The translations under genes were made by a program, and so were the position numbers. Below, piece after piece: positions 9,155 to 17,367 of a stretch of 24,727 nucleotides of DNA. The stretch comes from Gallionella sp. (GTDB taxonomy: Bacteria > Pseudomonadota > Gammaproteobacteria > Burkholderiales > Gallionellaceae), in NCBI GenBank assembly GCA_024654105.1, contig JANLID010000036.1, positions 1 through 24,727 on the forward strand, read 5' to 3'. The notes under the pieces were generated by a model. It was not told where the DNA came from. It did not search any database and was given only the letters and a program-made list of their open reading frames with translations. Within the stretch, counting starts at the first letter, position 1; every line of letters begins with the position of its first letter.

Positions 9155-11323
9155 ATGAACGAACATGATCACGAACACATGACCAAAGAAGATCCCGCTA
9201 CACATCCGACGCAAGACGAAGTAGCTAAACAAGCCTACGCCATCTACACGAAGGAAGGTAAACCGCAAGGCCATGCCAAGCAGAACTGGCTGGAGGCGGA
9301 AGCCAAATTGAAAAGTGGCGACCACATGCACATGGACGAACACGGCCACGGCCAGGATCATCATGCCCACATGGCGGCGGATTACCGCAAGCGTTTTTGG
9401 ATATCGCTGGTACTGACGCTGCCGATACTCGCCCTCTCGCCGCTGCTGCAAAAGCTGGTGGGTTTGCGCGAAGCGATCAGTTTTTCCGGCGACACCTACG
9501 TCTTGTTTGGCTTTGCCTCGGCGGTATTCTGGTATGGCGGCTGGCCGTTCCTCAAGGGCTTTGTTGATGAGCTTCAAGCGCGCAAGCCGGGGATGATGAC
9601 GCTGGTAGCCGTCGCGATCACCACCGCTTATGCATACAGCAGCGCCGTGGTGTTCGGCCTGACCGGCAAGATGTTCTTCTGGGAACTGGCCACGCTGGTA
9701 GACATCATGTTGCTCGGGCACTGGATCGAGATGAAGTCGGTAATGGGCGCATCAAAGGCGCTGGAGGCGTTGGCTAAGCTGATGCCGTCCGATGCCCACA
9801 AACTCATGCCGGACGGCAGCGTGAAAGACGTGCCGCTCGGCGAGCTGGCAGTGGATAACAAGGTGCTGATCAAGCCGGGTGAGAAAATTCCGGCGGATGG
9901 AGTCATCGTTGATGGCGAGAGTTCGGTCAATGAAGCGATGCTCACCGGAGAATCCACCCCGGTCAGCAAGAAGGCCGGGGGCAAAGTCATCGGCGGCGCC
10001 ATCAACGGCGAAGGCTCGCTCACCATAGAGGTCAAAGGCACCGGCAAGGATTCGTTTCTGTCGCAGGTCATCGACCTGGTCAAGCAGGCACAGGAAAGCA
10101 AATCGAAGACGCAAAACCTCGCCGATACTGCCGCGATGTGGCTCACTATCATTGGGTTGAGTGCCGGTGTCATTACCTTATTCATCTGGCTGGTGCTTGT
10201 TAACAAGGAATTCGCGTTTGCCATAGAGCGCGCCGTGACCGTGATGGTGATCACCTGCCCGCACGCCCTCGGTCTGGCGGTACCGCTGGTCGTGGCCGTC
10301 TCCACGGCATTGGCCGCGAGCAACGGCCTGCTGATTCGCAATCGCGGTGCATTTGAAGGCGCGCGGAAATTGCAGGCCATCATTTTTGACAAGACCGGCA
10401 CGCTGACCGAAGGCCGCTTCGGCGTGACCGACACGCTGCTGCTGGGGCAGGACATGGACGAAGACACGCTGCGCAAATACGCGGCCTCGGTGGATGCGAA
10501 TTCCGAACATCCCATCGCCAGAGCGATCGCCGAATCATTTGAGCAGAAGCTGCCCGTCGAAAACTTCAAAAGCATCCCGGGTAAAGGCGCAGAAGGCAGG
10601 GTCGATGGCAAAGACATCAAAGTGGTCAGCCCCGGCTATTTGCGCGAACAGAACATCGCGCACGATGACCAGCGCGTCGAGCCGCTGCAAGCCCAGGGCA
10701 AGACCGTGGTGTTCGTCATCGTGGATGGGCAGTTGAAGGGAGCGATCGCGCTGGCCGACATCGTCCGGCCCGAGGCGAAGCAAGCCATTGCTGCGCTCAA
10801 GGCGATGAACATCCGCTGCATGATGCTCACCGGCGATAACAAAGCGACGGCGCAGTGGGTCTCGGATCAGATCGGGCTGGATGAATACTTCGCCGAGGTC
10901 CTGCCCCAGGATAAAGCCGCCAAGGTGAAAGAAGTGCAATCACGCGGTGTGATGGTTGCCATGACCGGCGACGGCGTGAATGATGCCCCGGCGCTGGCGC
11001 AGGCCGATGTGGGCATCGCCATCGGTGCCGGTTCCGATGTGGCGGTGGAAACCGCCGACGTGATTCTGGTGCGCAGCAATCCGCTGGACGTCGTGGCCAT
11101 CGTGCAGCTTTCCCGCGCCACGTATCGCAAGATGATACAGAACCTTGTCTGGGCCACGGGCTACAACGTCGTCGCCATTCCGCTGGCGGCCGGCGTGCTT
11201 TACGCGTGGGGTGTGGTGCTCACACCCGCCGTCGGCGCAGCCCTGATGGCTGCAAGCACGGTGATCGTTGCGATCAATGCGCGGATGCTGAAATTGAAGA
11301 AATCAACAACCGTAAAAAAATAA
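9155..11323 (+). CDS. copB: CopB-type (P1B-3) copper-translocating P-type ATPase with DUF2934-like N-terminus
   Basis: ATP-driven inner-membrane exporter, 722 residues. The transmembrane metal site is CPH (Cys368-Pro-His370), the mark of CopB-type pumps rather than CPC-type CopA. P-type ATPase motifs are complete: TGES near residue 264, the phosphorylation site DKTGT at Asp412, and GDGVND near 605. The N-terminus has no CxxC metal-binding domain. Instead there are His-rich stretches (residues 1-15 and about 56-72), typical of CopB, with a segment at about 18-50 (EVAKQAYAIYTKEGKPQGHA, then a WLEAE motif) that looks like a DUF2934 domain. After the His-rich part the sequence aligns in style with known CopB proteins from RKRFW onward. 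Substrate is probably copper or silver; the exact ion and valence cannot be read from the sequence. It follows ackA by 27 bases. Confidence 0.93.
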   Translation: MNEHDHEHMTKEDPATHPTQDEVAKQAYAIYTKEGKPQGHAKQNWLEAEAKLKSGDHMHMDEHGHGQDHHAHMAADYRKRFWISLVLTLPILALSPLLQKLVGLREAISFSGDTYVLFGFASAVFWYGGWPFLKGFVDELQARKPGMMTLVAVAITTAYAYSSAVVFGLTGKMFFWELATLVDIMLLGHWIEMKSVMGASKALEALAKLMPSDAHKLMPDGSVKDVPLGELAVDNKVLIKPGEKIPADGVIVDGESSVNEAMLTGESTPVSKKAGGKVIGGAINGEGSLTIEVKGTGKDSFLSQVIDLVKQAQESKSKTQNLADTAAMWLTIIGLSAGVITLFIWLVLVNKEFAFAIERAVTVMVITCPHALGLAVPLVVAVSTALAASNGLLIRNRGAFEGARKLQAIIFDKTGTLTEGRFGVTDTLLLGQDMDEDTLRKYAASVDANSEHPIARAIAESFEQKLPVENFKSIPGKGAEGRVDGKDIKVVSPGYLREQNIAHDDQRVEPLQAQGKTVVFVIVDGQLKGAIALADIVRPEAKQAIAALKAMNIRCMMLTGDNKATAQWVSDQIGLDEYFAEVLPQDKAAKVKEVQSRGVMVAMTGDGVNDAPALAQADVGIAIGAGSDVAVETADVILVRSNPLDVVAIVQLSRATYRKMIQNLVWATGYNVVAIPLAAGVLYAWGVVLTPAVGAALMAASTVIVAINARMLKLKKSTTVKK

Positions 11324-11338
11324 AAATTGGGAAGCCTC

Positions 11339-12760
11339 ATGGATAAAATAATCTGGCTTTCTGTTTTACCCCCACTGTTAACGATTGCGGTTGCAATTTG
11401 GTCGAAGAAAATTATTCCTTCACTGTTAGTTGGATTAGTAGCAGGAAGTTATTTATTGAATCCCTCTGCCACAGGTGGTTTTGAAACTGCTGTAGACCAG
11501 ATTGTAAAAACTTTAACTGACAAGGACAATTTGCAAGTGCTGTTGTTCTTGTATTTGTTCAGCGGATTAATCGCGCTTATAAAAAACTCAGGAGGGATAG
11601 AAGCTTTTTCTGGCCTGGCAGAAAAACACATCGCCAGCAAGCAAGGAGTGCTATTAACTTTGTGGGCATTGATTCCTGTTACTTTTATTGATTGTGGCTT
11701 CAGGGTCATTGGGGCGGGTTCCATCATCCGCTCACTTGCCGAAAAAAATAAGGTAGCCAAAGAACGGCTTGCATTCATGCTTAACAATACGGCCAGCCCT
11801 GTTGTGCAACTTATACCCATTGCCACTACTTTTGTCGGTTTTAATGTTGCGATCATTAGTCAGGGTTTAATAACTGCCGGCGTTGCCGAAAGTAATTCGG
11901 CTTATTCTGTTTGGCTTAAAGCTATCCCTTTGGAGTTTTTTAGCCTGGTAGTGATTGTTATCACATTCCTTTCGGTGTTTTTTCAATTTAAAAATTCCGG
12001 TAATCAAAAAAACGAATCCCCCCTGGTAAAAGACAAGAGCAGGATGAGTATGAATATGGAAGTTGGTGAACCTGTATTGAAACCAAGACTAATCAACTTT
12101 GTTATTCCGATATCCAGCGTCATCTTGTTAAGCTTTTTCTTCTTTTGGTTTTTTGGGAAAAACAAGTCTGGCGGAACTTCAGTTATATCTGCAATAACTC
12201 ATACAGAACCAAACAGAGCCATGCTCGTCGCATTGTTCATTTCAATATTCATGACTGCAATCTTTTATTTTTTTCAAAAATATGATCTTAAAAAGATGAC
12301 AGTTGATTTTATATCAGGTGGAAATGAAATCATGACCACATTGACTATTCTTGCAATAGCCTGGCCATTAGCTGCTGTTTCACAAAGTTTAGGCTTAAGC
12401 AGTTTTATACAGCAGCAGTTAGGGAGCTCCTTACCTGCCTGGAGTACGCCCGTTTCACTTTTTCTTCTATCTGCCGCAGTAACTTATTTCATAGGTGCAT
12501 CGTGGGGAGCGGCTGCGTTAATCATGCCTTTCGCAATACCCCTTGCCGTTTCAGTTAATTCGGACATTCCTCTTTGCGTTGCGGCAGTAATTACCGGAGG
12601 AACATTTGGAGATGTTACTTCGCCTGTCGCCGGAATGACCAATATGGCGTCTAACATAGCACATGCTGACCATGAAAAATATTTGAAATATGCCAGCCCT
12701 TATAATTTTATTGCAGCAGGCGTTGCGGCTATTTTATTCCTGGCAGCAGGATTTATTTAA
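11339..12760 (+). CDS. NhaC-family Na+/H+ antiporter-like transporter
   Basis: Polytopic inner-membrane protein of 473 residues with about 11-12 hydrophobic segments. Family features include a DCGFRVIGAGSIIRSL segment followed by ERLAFMLNNTASPVVQLIP (the conserved NhaC-type pair), and near the C-terminus GASWGAAALIMPFAIPLA and GGTFGDVTSPVAGMTN. These place it in the Pfam Na_H_antiporter/NhaC superfamily. Members exchange Na+ for H+ or amino acids; the substrate here is not certain. A TTG at 11327 is in frame, but the ATG at 11339 gives a more natural start. Base composition differs sharply from its neighbours: bases 11401-11460 hold only 19 G+C, and codons such as TTA, ATA and AAA are common. 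That suggests recent acquisition from an AT-rich donor. It lies 15 bases after the copper ATPase gene. Confidence 0.85.
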   Translation: MDKIIWLSVLPPLLTIAVAIWSKKIIPSLLVGLVAGSYLLNPSATGGFETAVDQIVKTLTDKDNLQVLLFLYLFSGLIALIKNSGGIEAFSGLAEKHIASKQGVLLTLWALIPVTFIDCGFRVIGAGSIIRSLAEKNKVAKERLAFMLNNTASPVVQLIPIATTFVGFNVAIISQGLITAGVAESNSAYSVWLKAIPLEFFSLVVIVITFLSVFFQFKNSGNQKNESPLVKDKSRMSMNMEVGEPVLKPRLINFVIPISSVILLSFFFFWFFGKNKSGGTSVISAITHTEPNRAMLVALFISIFMTAIFYFFQKYDLKKMTVDFISGGNEIMTTLTILAIAWPLAAVSQSLGLSSFIQQQLGSSLPAWSTPVSLFLLSAAVTYFIGASWGAAALIMPFAIPLAVSVNSDIPLCVAAVITGGTFGDVTSPVAGMTNMASNIAHADHEKYLKYASPYNFIAAGVAAILFLAAGFI

Positions 12761-12909
12761 CGCCAGTGATTGCAGCAGCCCCGAGACTGATCAAACACCG
12801 GGTGACTGGATTATCAGAATAGGACAGAAGGGTCCACAACCTGCGCCACTTACGTGTACCCAGAATGCCGGATAGCAGGTGATGCGTAACTTAAAAAAGG
12901 AGATTGATC
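12761..12909 (+). other. Intergenic spacer after the AT-rich transporter
   Basis: This 149-base gap returns to the window's ordinary composition. I see no convincing hairpin terminator, promoter or repeat in it. It ends with the ribosome binding site of the small protein at 12910. Confidence 0.5.
12897..12902 (+). promoter_or_regulatory. Strong ribosome binding site for a small membrane protein
   Basis: AAGGAG preceded by a run of A, with a 7-base spacer to the ATG at 12910. It is one of the clearest Shine-Dalgarno sites in the window and the main support for the short gene. Confidence 0.7.
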
Positions 12910-13029
12910 ATGATGGATTATGCAAACGGATGGATGAATGGCTCGATGGGTGGAGGGATAGGTCTGGTTATAGGCATACTGGTGGTAGTCCTGCTGGTGG
13001 TCGTGATCATCAACCAGTCCAAGAAATAA
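12910..13029 (+). CDS. 39-residue single-span membrane protein, function unknown
   Basis: A 39-codon frame starting ATGATG, with an excellent ribosome binding site 7 bases upstream and a TAA stop. The product has a short Met/Gly-rich lead (WMNGSMGGG), one strongly hydrophobic segment (IGLVIGILVVVLLVVVII) and a short polar, basic tail (NQSKK). This is the layout of a single-pass small inner-membrane protein. Small Met/Gly-rich single-span proteins are often seen next to metal-resistance genes, and here the copper ATPase lies two genes upstream, but I do not recognise a named family. An overlapping 76-codon frame at 12879-13109 lacks such features and is judged a shadow. No function is assigned. 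Confidence 0.6.
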   Translation: MMDYANGWMNGSMGGGIGLVIGILVVVLLVVVIINQSKK

Positions 13030-13083
13030 TGGTGCGTTCACGACCAGCCGAAAGTACCCGAAACCGAGCCGTCTCAAAGTGTG

Positions 13084-13959
13084 ATGGACAATATGCCAGC
13101 CAGGTTTAAACAAAACATTCTCAGTGGATGGACGATACTTCATCTCGCCGCCCGAAAGTTTCTTGAGATTGAGGGGATGCAGCGGGCAGAGGCATTTGCC
13201 TTTAATGCGTTCTTCTCGCTGTTCCCATTAATTATCCTGCTCGTCGCCATTGCTTCGAGATTGACTGGTTTGAATAATCCAGCCACAGCAGTCATTGCCT
13301 ACATAGAAAGTTACATGCCGCTTGGCAGTGAGATGCAATCCTATATTTTCAACACCATCGCCGGTGTCATGGAAACGCGCGGTAAGGCGAGCGTCGTCGC
13401 GTTTTTTATTCTGGTGTGGGTAACCATCCAATGTTTCGCCACTCTTATCCATGCGACCAACCGCGCATGGGGTACCGAAGTGAAAAATTGGTGGCGTCTG
13501 CCGTTAAAAAGCCTGCTGCTGCTCGGCATTACGGCAGGTGCGGTATTCTTGGGCATCGCTTTGCCGATGCTGGCACAAGTGGCCAAAGAGGCCTTTTCCG
13601 AAGTGAATGCGTTCAGCTACTGGGCCTATGCGCTGGTCAGCTTTCTCATTTCCTTGCTGGTGCTGTTCGTCAGTCTGGGCATGTTTTACAAGCTCGCGCC
13701 GCGTCGCCCCACGCGCTTTGCCGAAGTCTGGGTGGCCGCGCTGAGTGCCACGCTTTTGCTGCAGGGAGCAGAAAGCCTGTTCGTGATCTACCTGAAAAAC
13801 TTCAGCACGATAAACGCGGTCTATGGTGCATTTGGCGGAATCATGGCACTGCTGCTGTGGATCTTCCTATCCGGTTGTATTTTCATCTTCGGTGCCTGCT
13901 TGTGCGCGGTTCAGGCTGAAGCCCGTTTATCTCTGCCAGAAACAGCTACAGCAAACTAA
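13084..13959 (+). CDS. YihY/UPF0761-family inner-membrane protein
   Basis: About 291 residues with six hydrophobic segments. The N-terminal pattern (EGMQRAEAFAFNAFFSLFPL) and the C-terminal YGAFGGIMALLLWIFLSGCI followed by FGACLCAVQAE are characteristic of the YihY/virulence factor BrkB family, once misnamed ribonuclease BN. The biochemical role of this family is unsettled. The start could be GTG 13081 or the adjacent ATG 13084; the ATG is chosen, and neither has a clear ribosome binding site. The phosphoketolase gene starts 16 bases after the stop, so cotranscription is likely. Confidence 0.9.
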   Translation: MDNMPARFKQNILSGWTILHLAARKFLEIEGMQRAEAFAFNAFFSLFPLIILLVAIASRLTGLNNPATAVIAYIESYMPLGSEMQSYIFNTIAGVMETRGKASVVAFFILVWVTIQCFATLIHATNRAWGTEVKNWWRLPLKSLLLLGITAGAVFLGIALPMLAQVAKEAFSEVNAFSYWAYALVSFLISLLVLFVSLGMFYKLAPRRPTRFAEVWVAALSATLLLQGAESLFVIYLKNFSTINAVYGAFGGIMALLLWIFLSGCIFIFGACLCAVQAEARLSLPETATAN

Positions 13960-13960
13960 A

Positions 13961-13968
13961 AAAGGAAA
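13961..13968 (+). promoter_or_regulatory. Ribosome binding site of the phosphoketolase gene
   Basis: AAAGGAAA lies 7 bases before the ATG at 13976 and immediately after the stop of the YihY-family gene, supporting the chosen start. Confidence 0.6.
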
Positions 13969-13975
13969 TTGAATA

Positions 13976-16342
13976 ATGAAAACCAGCACACTCACTCCAG
14001 AATTACTCCACAAGATGGATGCCTACTGGCGTGCTGCCAACTACCTGTCGGTCGGCCAGATTTTTCTCTACGACAATCCACTGCTGAAACGCCCACTCAA
14101 GATAGAGGATGTGAAAAAAATGCTGCTCGGCCACTGGGGCACAACACCGGGGCAGAACTTCATCTACGCGCATTTGAACCGAGTCATCAAGAAGTACGAC
14201 ATCGACATGATCTACATCTCCGGCCCCGGGCACGGCGGTCCGGCGGTGGTGGGCAACACCTACCTCGAGGGCACCTATAGCGAGATCTATCCGAACATCA
14301 GCCAGGATGAAGCGGGGCTGCAAAAGCTGTTTCTGCAGTTTTCGTTTCCCGGCGGCATTCCGAGCCACGCCTCGCCGGAAACGCCTGGCTCGATCCACGA
14401 GGGTGGCGAGCTGGGTTATTCGCTCAGCCATTCCTTCGGTGCGGTGTTCGACAATCCCGATCTGGTCGTTGCCTGCGTGGTCGGCGACGGCGAGGCGGAA
14501 ACCGGGCCGCTGGCCACGGCATGGCATTCCAACAAGTTCCTCGATCCGGCAACCGATGGCGCGGTGCTGCCGATATTGCATCTCAATGGTTACAAGATTG
14601 CCAACCCGACCCTGCTCGCGCGTATCACTCACGAGGAACTGGAGCAGTTGTTGCGCGGCTACGGCTGGACGCCCATCTTTGTCGAGGGTCATGAACCGGA
14701 ATTGATGCATGAAGCGATGGCTGTCGCACTCGACAGCGCGATCGAGCAGATCAAAAAGATCCAGCAGGACGCCCGCAGCGGCAAGAGCAACACGCGTCCG
14801 CGCTGGCCGATGATCGTGCTGAACTCGCCCAAGGGCTGGACCGGCCCCAAAGTGGTCGACGGCCTGCAGATCGAAGGCACTTTCCGTGCACACCAGGTTC
14901 CGCTGCATCCGCACAAGAAACCCGAACACCTCAAGCTGCTGGAAGACTGGATGAAGAGTTACCGGCCGGAGGAATTGTTCGATGCACAGGGCCGCCTGAA
15001 GCCGGAATTGGCCGAACTCGCGCCCAAGGGCGAACGCCGCATGGGCGCGAATCCCCACGCCAACGGTGGCATATTGCTCCGCGACCTGCGCATGCCGGAT
15101 TTCCGCGACTACGCGGCCGACGTGCCAGTGCCAGGCGCGCCCGGCATCGGCGACACTCATGTGCTCGGGCCGTTCCTGCGCGATATTGCGAAGCTGAACA
15201 ACGAGCAAAGAAATTTCCGCGTGTTCGGTCCCGACGAGACGCTCTCCAACGGACTGGAAGCGCTGTTCGAAGTGACCCAACGGCAATGGGACGCAGCGAC
15301 AGTGGCCAACGACGAGTTTCTTGCGCCCACCGGGCGCGTGATGGAGATGCTCAGCGAACACCAGTGCGAAGGCTGGCTGGAGGGCTACCTGCTCACCGGA
15401 CGGCATGGGCTATTCAACTGCTACGAGGCGTTCATCCACATCATCGATTCGATGTTCAACCAGCACGCCAAGTGGCTGAAGGTCACCGCGCACCTGCCGT
15501 GGCGGCGCAAGATCGCCTCTCTGAATTACCTGCTGGCCTCGCATGTGTGGCGTCAGGATCACAACGGCTTCACCCACCAGGACCCCGGTTTCATCGACCA
15601 CGTCGTGAACAAAAAGGCCGAGGTGGTGCGGGTTTACTTTCCGCCGGATGCAAACTGCCTGCTGTCGGTGATGGACCACTGCCTGCGCAGCCGCCATTAC
15701 GTCAACGTCGTGGTCGCGGGCAAACACCCGGCGCCGCAATGGCTGACGATGGACGACGCCGTCAAGCACTGCACTCAGGGCATCGGCATCTGGCAGTGGG
15801 CCAGCAACGACCAGGCCGTTGCGCCCGACGTGGTCATGGCCTGCTGCGGCGATGTGCCCACGCTGGAGACGCTGGCCGCTGTCTCGATCCTGCGCGAGCA
15901 TCTGCCTGAGCTGAAGATCCGCGTGGTCAACGTTGTCGACCTGATGAAGCTGCAGCCGCCAAACGAGCATCCGCACGGTTTGAGCGACACGGATTTCGAC
16001 GAGCTGTTCACCAAGGACAAACCCGTCATCTTCGCCTACCACGCCTACCCGTGGTTGATCCACCGGCTGACCTATCGCCGCACCAACCACGACAACATCC
16101 ATGTCCGGGGATACAAGGAAGAAGGCACCATCACCACACCATTCGACATGACGGTGTTGAACGATCTGGATCGCTTCCACCTTGTCATGGATGTCATCGA
16201 CCGCCTGCCACAGACCGGCGACAAGGGCATCTACCTGAAGCAGCAACTCAAGGACAAGTTGATTGAGCACAGGCAGTACATCAACAAGTACGGTCAGGAT
16301 ATGCCGGAGATTCGTAACTGGAAATGGAGCAATCCCACATGA
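13976..16342 (+). CDS. xfp: Xylulose-5-phosphate/fructose-6-phosphate phosphoketolase
   Basis: Thiamine-diphosphate enzyme of 788 residues, the usual family size. It cleaves xylulose-5-P to acetyl-P and glyceraldehyde-3-P, or fructose-6-P to acetyl-P and erythrose-4-P. Motifs visible: SGPGHGGPAVVGNTYLEGTY, then SFPGGIPSHASPETPGS and HEGGELGYSLSHSFG in the N-terminal domain; the cofactor motif GDGEAETGP at residue 170 followed by LHLNGYKIANPT; and a conserved C-terminus (DRLPQTGDKGIYLKQQL, then NWKW). The stop overlaps the next start as ATGA (16339-16342), so translation is coupled to the aldolase. Acetyl-P would feed the acetate kinase at 7931. A C-terminal fragment of a second phosphoketolase gene, about 89% identical over about 132 bases, lies at 19414-19578. 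Confidence 0.97.
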   Translation: MKTSTLTPELLHKMDAYWRAANYLSVGQIFLYDNPLLKRPLKIEDVKKMLLGHWGTTPGQNFIYAHLNRVIKKYDIDMIYISGPGHGGPAVVGNTYLEGTYSEIYPNISQDEAGLQKLFLQFSFPGGIPSHASPETPGSIHEGGELGYSLSHSFGAVFDNPDLVVACVVGDGEAETGPLATAWHSNKFLDPATDGAVLPILHLNGYKIANPTLLARITHEELEQLLRGYGWTPIFVEGHEPELMHEAMAVALDSAIEQIKKIQQDARSGKSNTRPRWPMIVLNSPKGWTGPKVVDGLQIEGTFRAHQVPLHPHKKPEHLKLLEDWMKSYRPEELFDAQGRLKPELAELAPKGERRMGANPHANGGILLRDLRMPDFRDYAADVPVPGAPGIGDTHVLGPFLRDIAKLNNEQRNFRVFGPDETLSNGLEALFEVTQRQWDAATVANDEFLAPTGRVMEMLSEHQCEGWLEGYLLTGRHGLFNCYEAFIHIIDSMFNQHAKWLKVTAHLPWRRKIASLNYLLASHVWRQDHNGFTHQDPGFIDHVVNKKAEVVRVYFPPDANCLLSVMDHCLRSRHYVNVVVAGKHPAPQWLTMDDAVKHCTQGIGIWQWASNDQAVAPDVVMACCGDVPTLETLAAVSILREHLPELKIRVVNVVDLMKLQPPNEHPHGLSDTDFDELFTKDKPVIFAYHAYPWLIHRLTYRRTNHDNIHVRGYKEEGTITTPFDMTVLNDLDRFHLVMDVIDRLPQTGDKGIYLKQQLKDKLIEHRQYINKYGQDMPEIRNWKWSNPT

Positions 16343-17367
16343 ATACACAAGAGCTTATAAACACCGCGAGAGCACTGGTTGCCGACGACAAGGGTCTGCT
16401 GGCGATGGATGAAAGTAATCCCACCTGCAACAAGCGATTTGCCAAGTTGGGAATTCCCCAGACAGAGGAGGCACGGCGCGACTGGCGGGAGTTGATCGTG
16501 ACCACGCCCGGTCTCGGTGAGTGCATCAGTGGTGCGATCCTCTACGACGAGACGATCCGCCAGCGAAAGAAAGATGGCACTCCTCTTATCCAGGCCATCA
16601 CCGCTGCGGGAATCATTACCGGCATCAAAGTGGACACTGGTGCCAAGGACATGGCGGGTCATCCCGGAGAGAAGATAACGGAAGGTCTGGACGGATTGCG
16701 CGACCGCCTCAAGGAATATTTCCAAATGGGCGCCCGTTTTGCCAAGTGGCGTGCGGTGATTGCTTTGGGCGAGGGCATTCCCAGCCGGGGTTGCATCGAA
16801 GCCAATGCGCAGGCGTTGGCTCGTTATGCTGCGTTGTGCCAGGAGGCCGGACTGGTTCCCATCGTCGAGCCGGAAGTGCTCATGGAGGGCGAGCACACCT
16901 TGGCGCAGTGCTTCGAAGTCACGGAGGAAGTTCTGCGCACGATTTTCCACCACCTGTATATACAGCGGGTGATGCTCGAGGGCATCATCCTTAAGCCCAA
17001 CATGGTGCTTCCCGGGTTGGCGTGTCAGGTGCAGGAAACGGTGGACGAAGTGGCCGATGCCACCGTGCAATGTCTGTTGCGAGCCGTTCCCGCTGCCGTC
17101 CCGGGAATTGCATTCTTGTCGGGAGGCCAGTCCGGCGAACTGGCCTCGGCCCGATTGAATGCGATGAATCTCCGCTTCAAGTTGCGACATCCCTGGGCGC
17201 TGGCGTTTTCGTTTGCCCGCGCCATCCAGCAACCGGCCATGGAAATTTGGTCGGGCCGGGACGCCAATGTGAAAACAGCCCAACATGCATTACTGCAACG
17301 GGCCCGATGCAACCGGGCTGCGCGCCGCGGCGAATACAGTGCCGCGATGGAAGTCACAGGCAGATGA
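16339..17367 (+). CDS. Class I fructose-bisphosphate aldolase
   Basis: Schiff-base aldolase of 342 residues, which reversibly condenses dihydroxyacetone phosphate with glyceraldehyde-3-P to fructose-1,6-bisphosphate; family members can also use erythrose-4-P to make sedoheptulose-1,7-bisphosphate. Visible motifs are LLAMDESNPTCNKRF near the N-terminus, KVDTGAKDM, VPIVEPEVLMEGEH and LEGIILKPNMVLPG, with the Schiff-base lysine at Lys219, and FLSGGQSGELA. An upstream in-frame ATG at 16324 exists, but the ATG at 16339 overlaps the phosphoketolase stop as ATGA and is the better start. The stop likewise overlaps the next start (17364-17367). This tight coupling with phosphoketolase suggests a shared pathway rather than general glycolysis. 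Confidence 0.94.
   Translation: MNTQELINTARALVADDKGLLAMDESNPTCNKRFAKLGIPQTEEARRDWRELIVTTPGLGECISGAILYDETIRQRKKDGTPLIQAITAAGIITGIKVDTGAKDMAGHPGEKITEGLDGLRDRLKEYFQMGARFAKWRAVIALGEGIPSRGCIEANAQALARYAALCQEAGLVPIVEPEVLMEGEHTLAQCFEVTEEVLRTIFHHLYIQRVMLEGIILKPNMVLPGLACQVQETVDEVADATVQCLLRAVPAAVPGIAFLSGGQSGELASARLNAMNLRFKLRHPWALAFSFARAIQQPAMEIWSGRDANVKTAQHALLQRARCNRAARRGEYSAAMEVTGR

Noticed and set aside
12761..12909. Rho-independent terminator after the AT-rich transporter
   Set aside because: No GC-rich stem followed by a T run could be found in the gap.
12879..13109. A 76-codon frame overlapping the small membrane protein
   Set aside because: No ribosome binding site and a composition without a coherent fold; the 39-codon frame inside it has the better signals.
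14003..15406. Long open frame on the - strand (467 codons) opposite phosphoketolase
   Set aside because: It mirrors a strongly conserved coding gene in GC-rich DNA, has no recognisable motif and no ribosome binding site; it is a codon-bias shadow. The same applies to 15410-16348, 16294-17286, 8684-9721 and 20935-21909 on the - strand.
17022..17363. Upstream extension of the histidine phosphatase frame into the aldolase gene
   Set aside because: The extension overlaps conserved aldolase sequence. ATG 17364, overlapping the aldolase stop, gives a normal phosphatase N-terminus.
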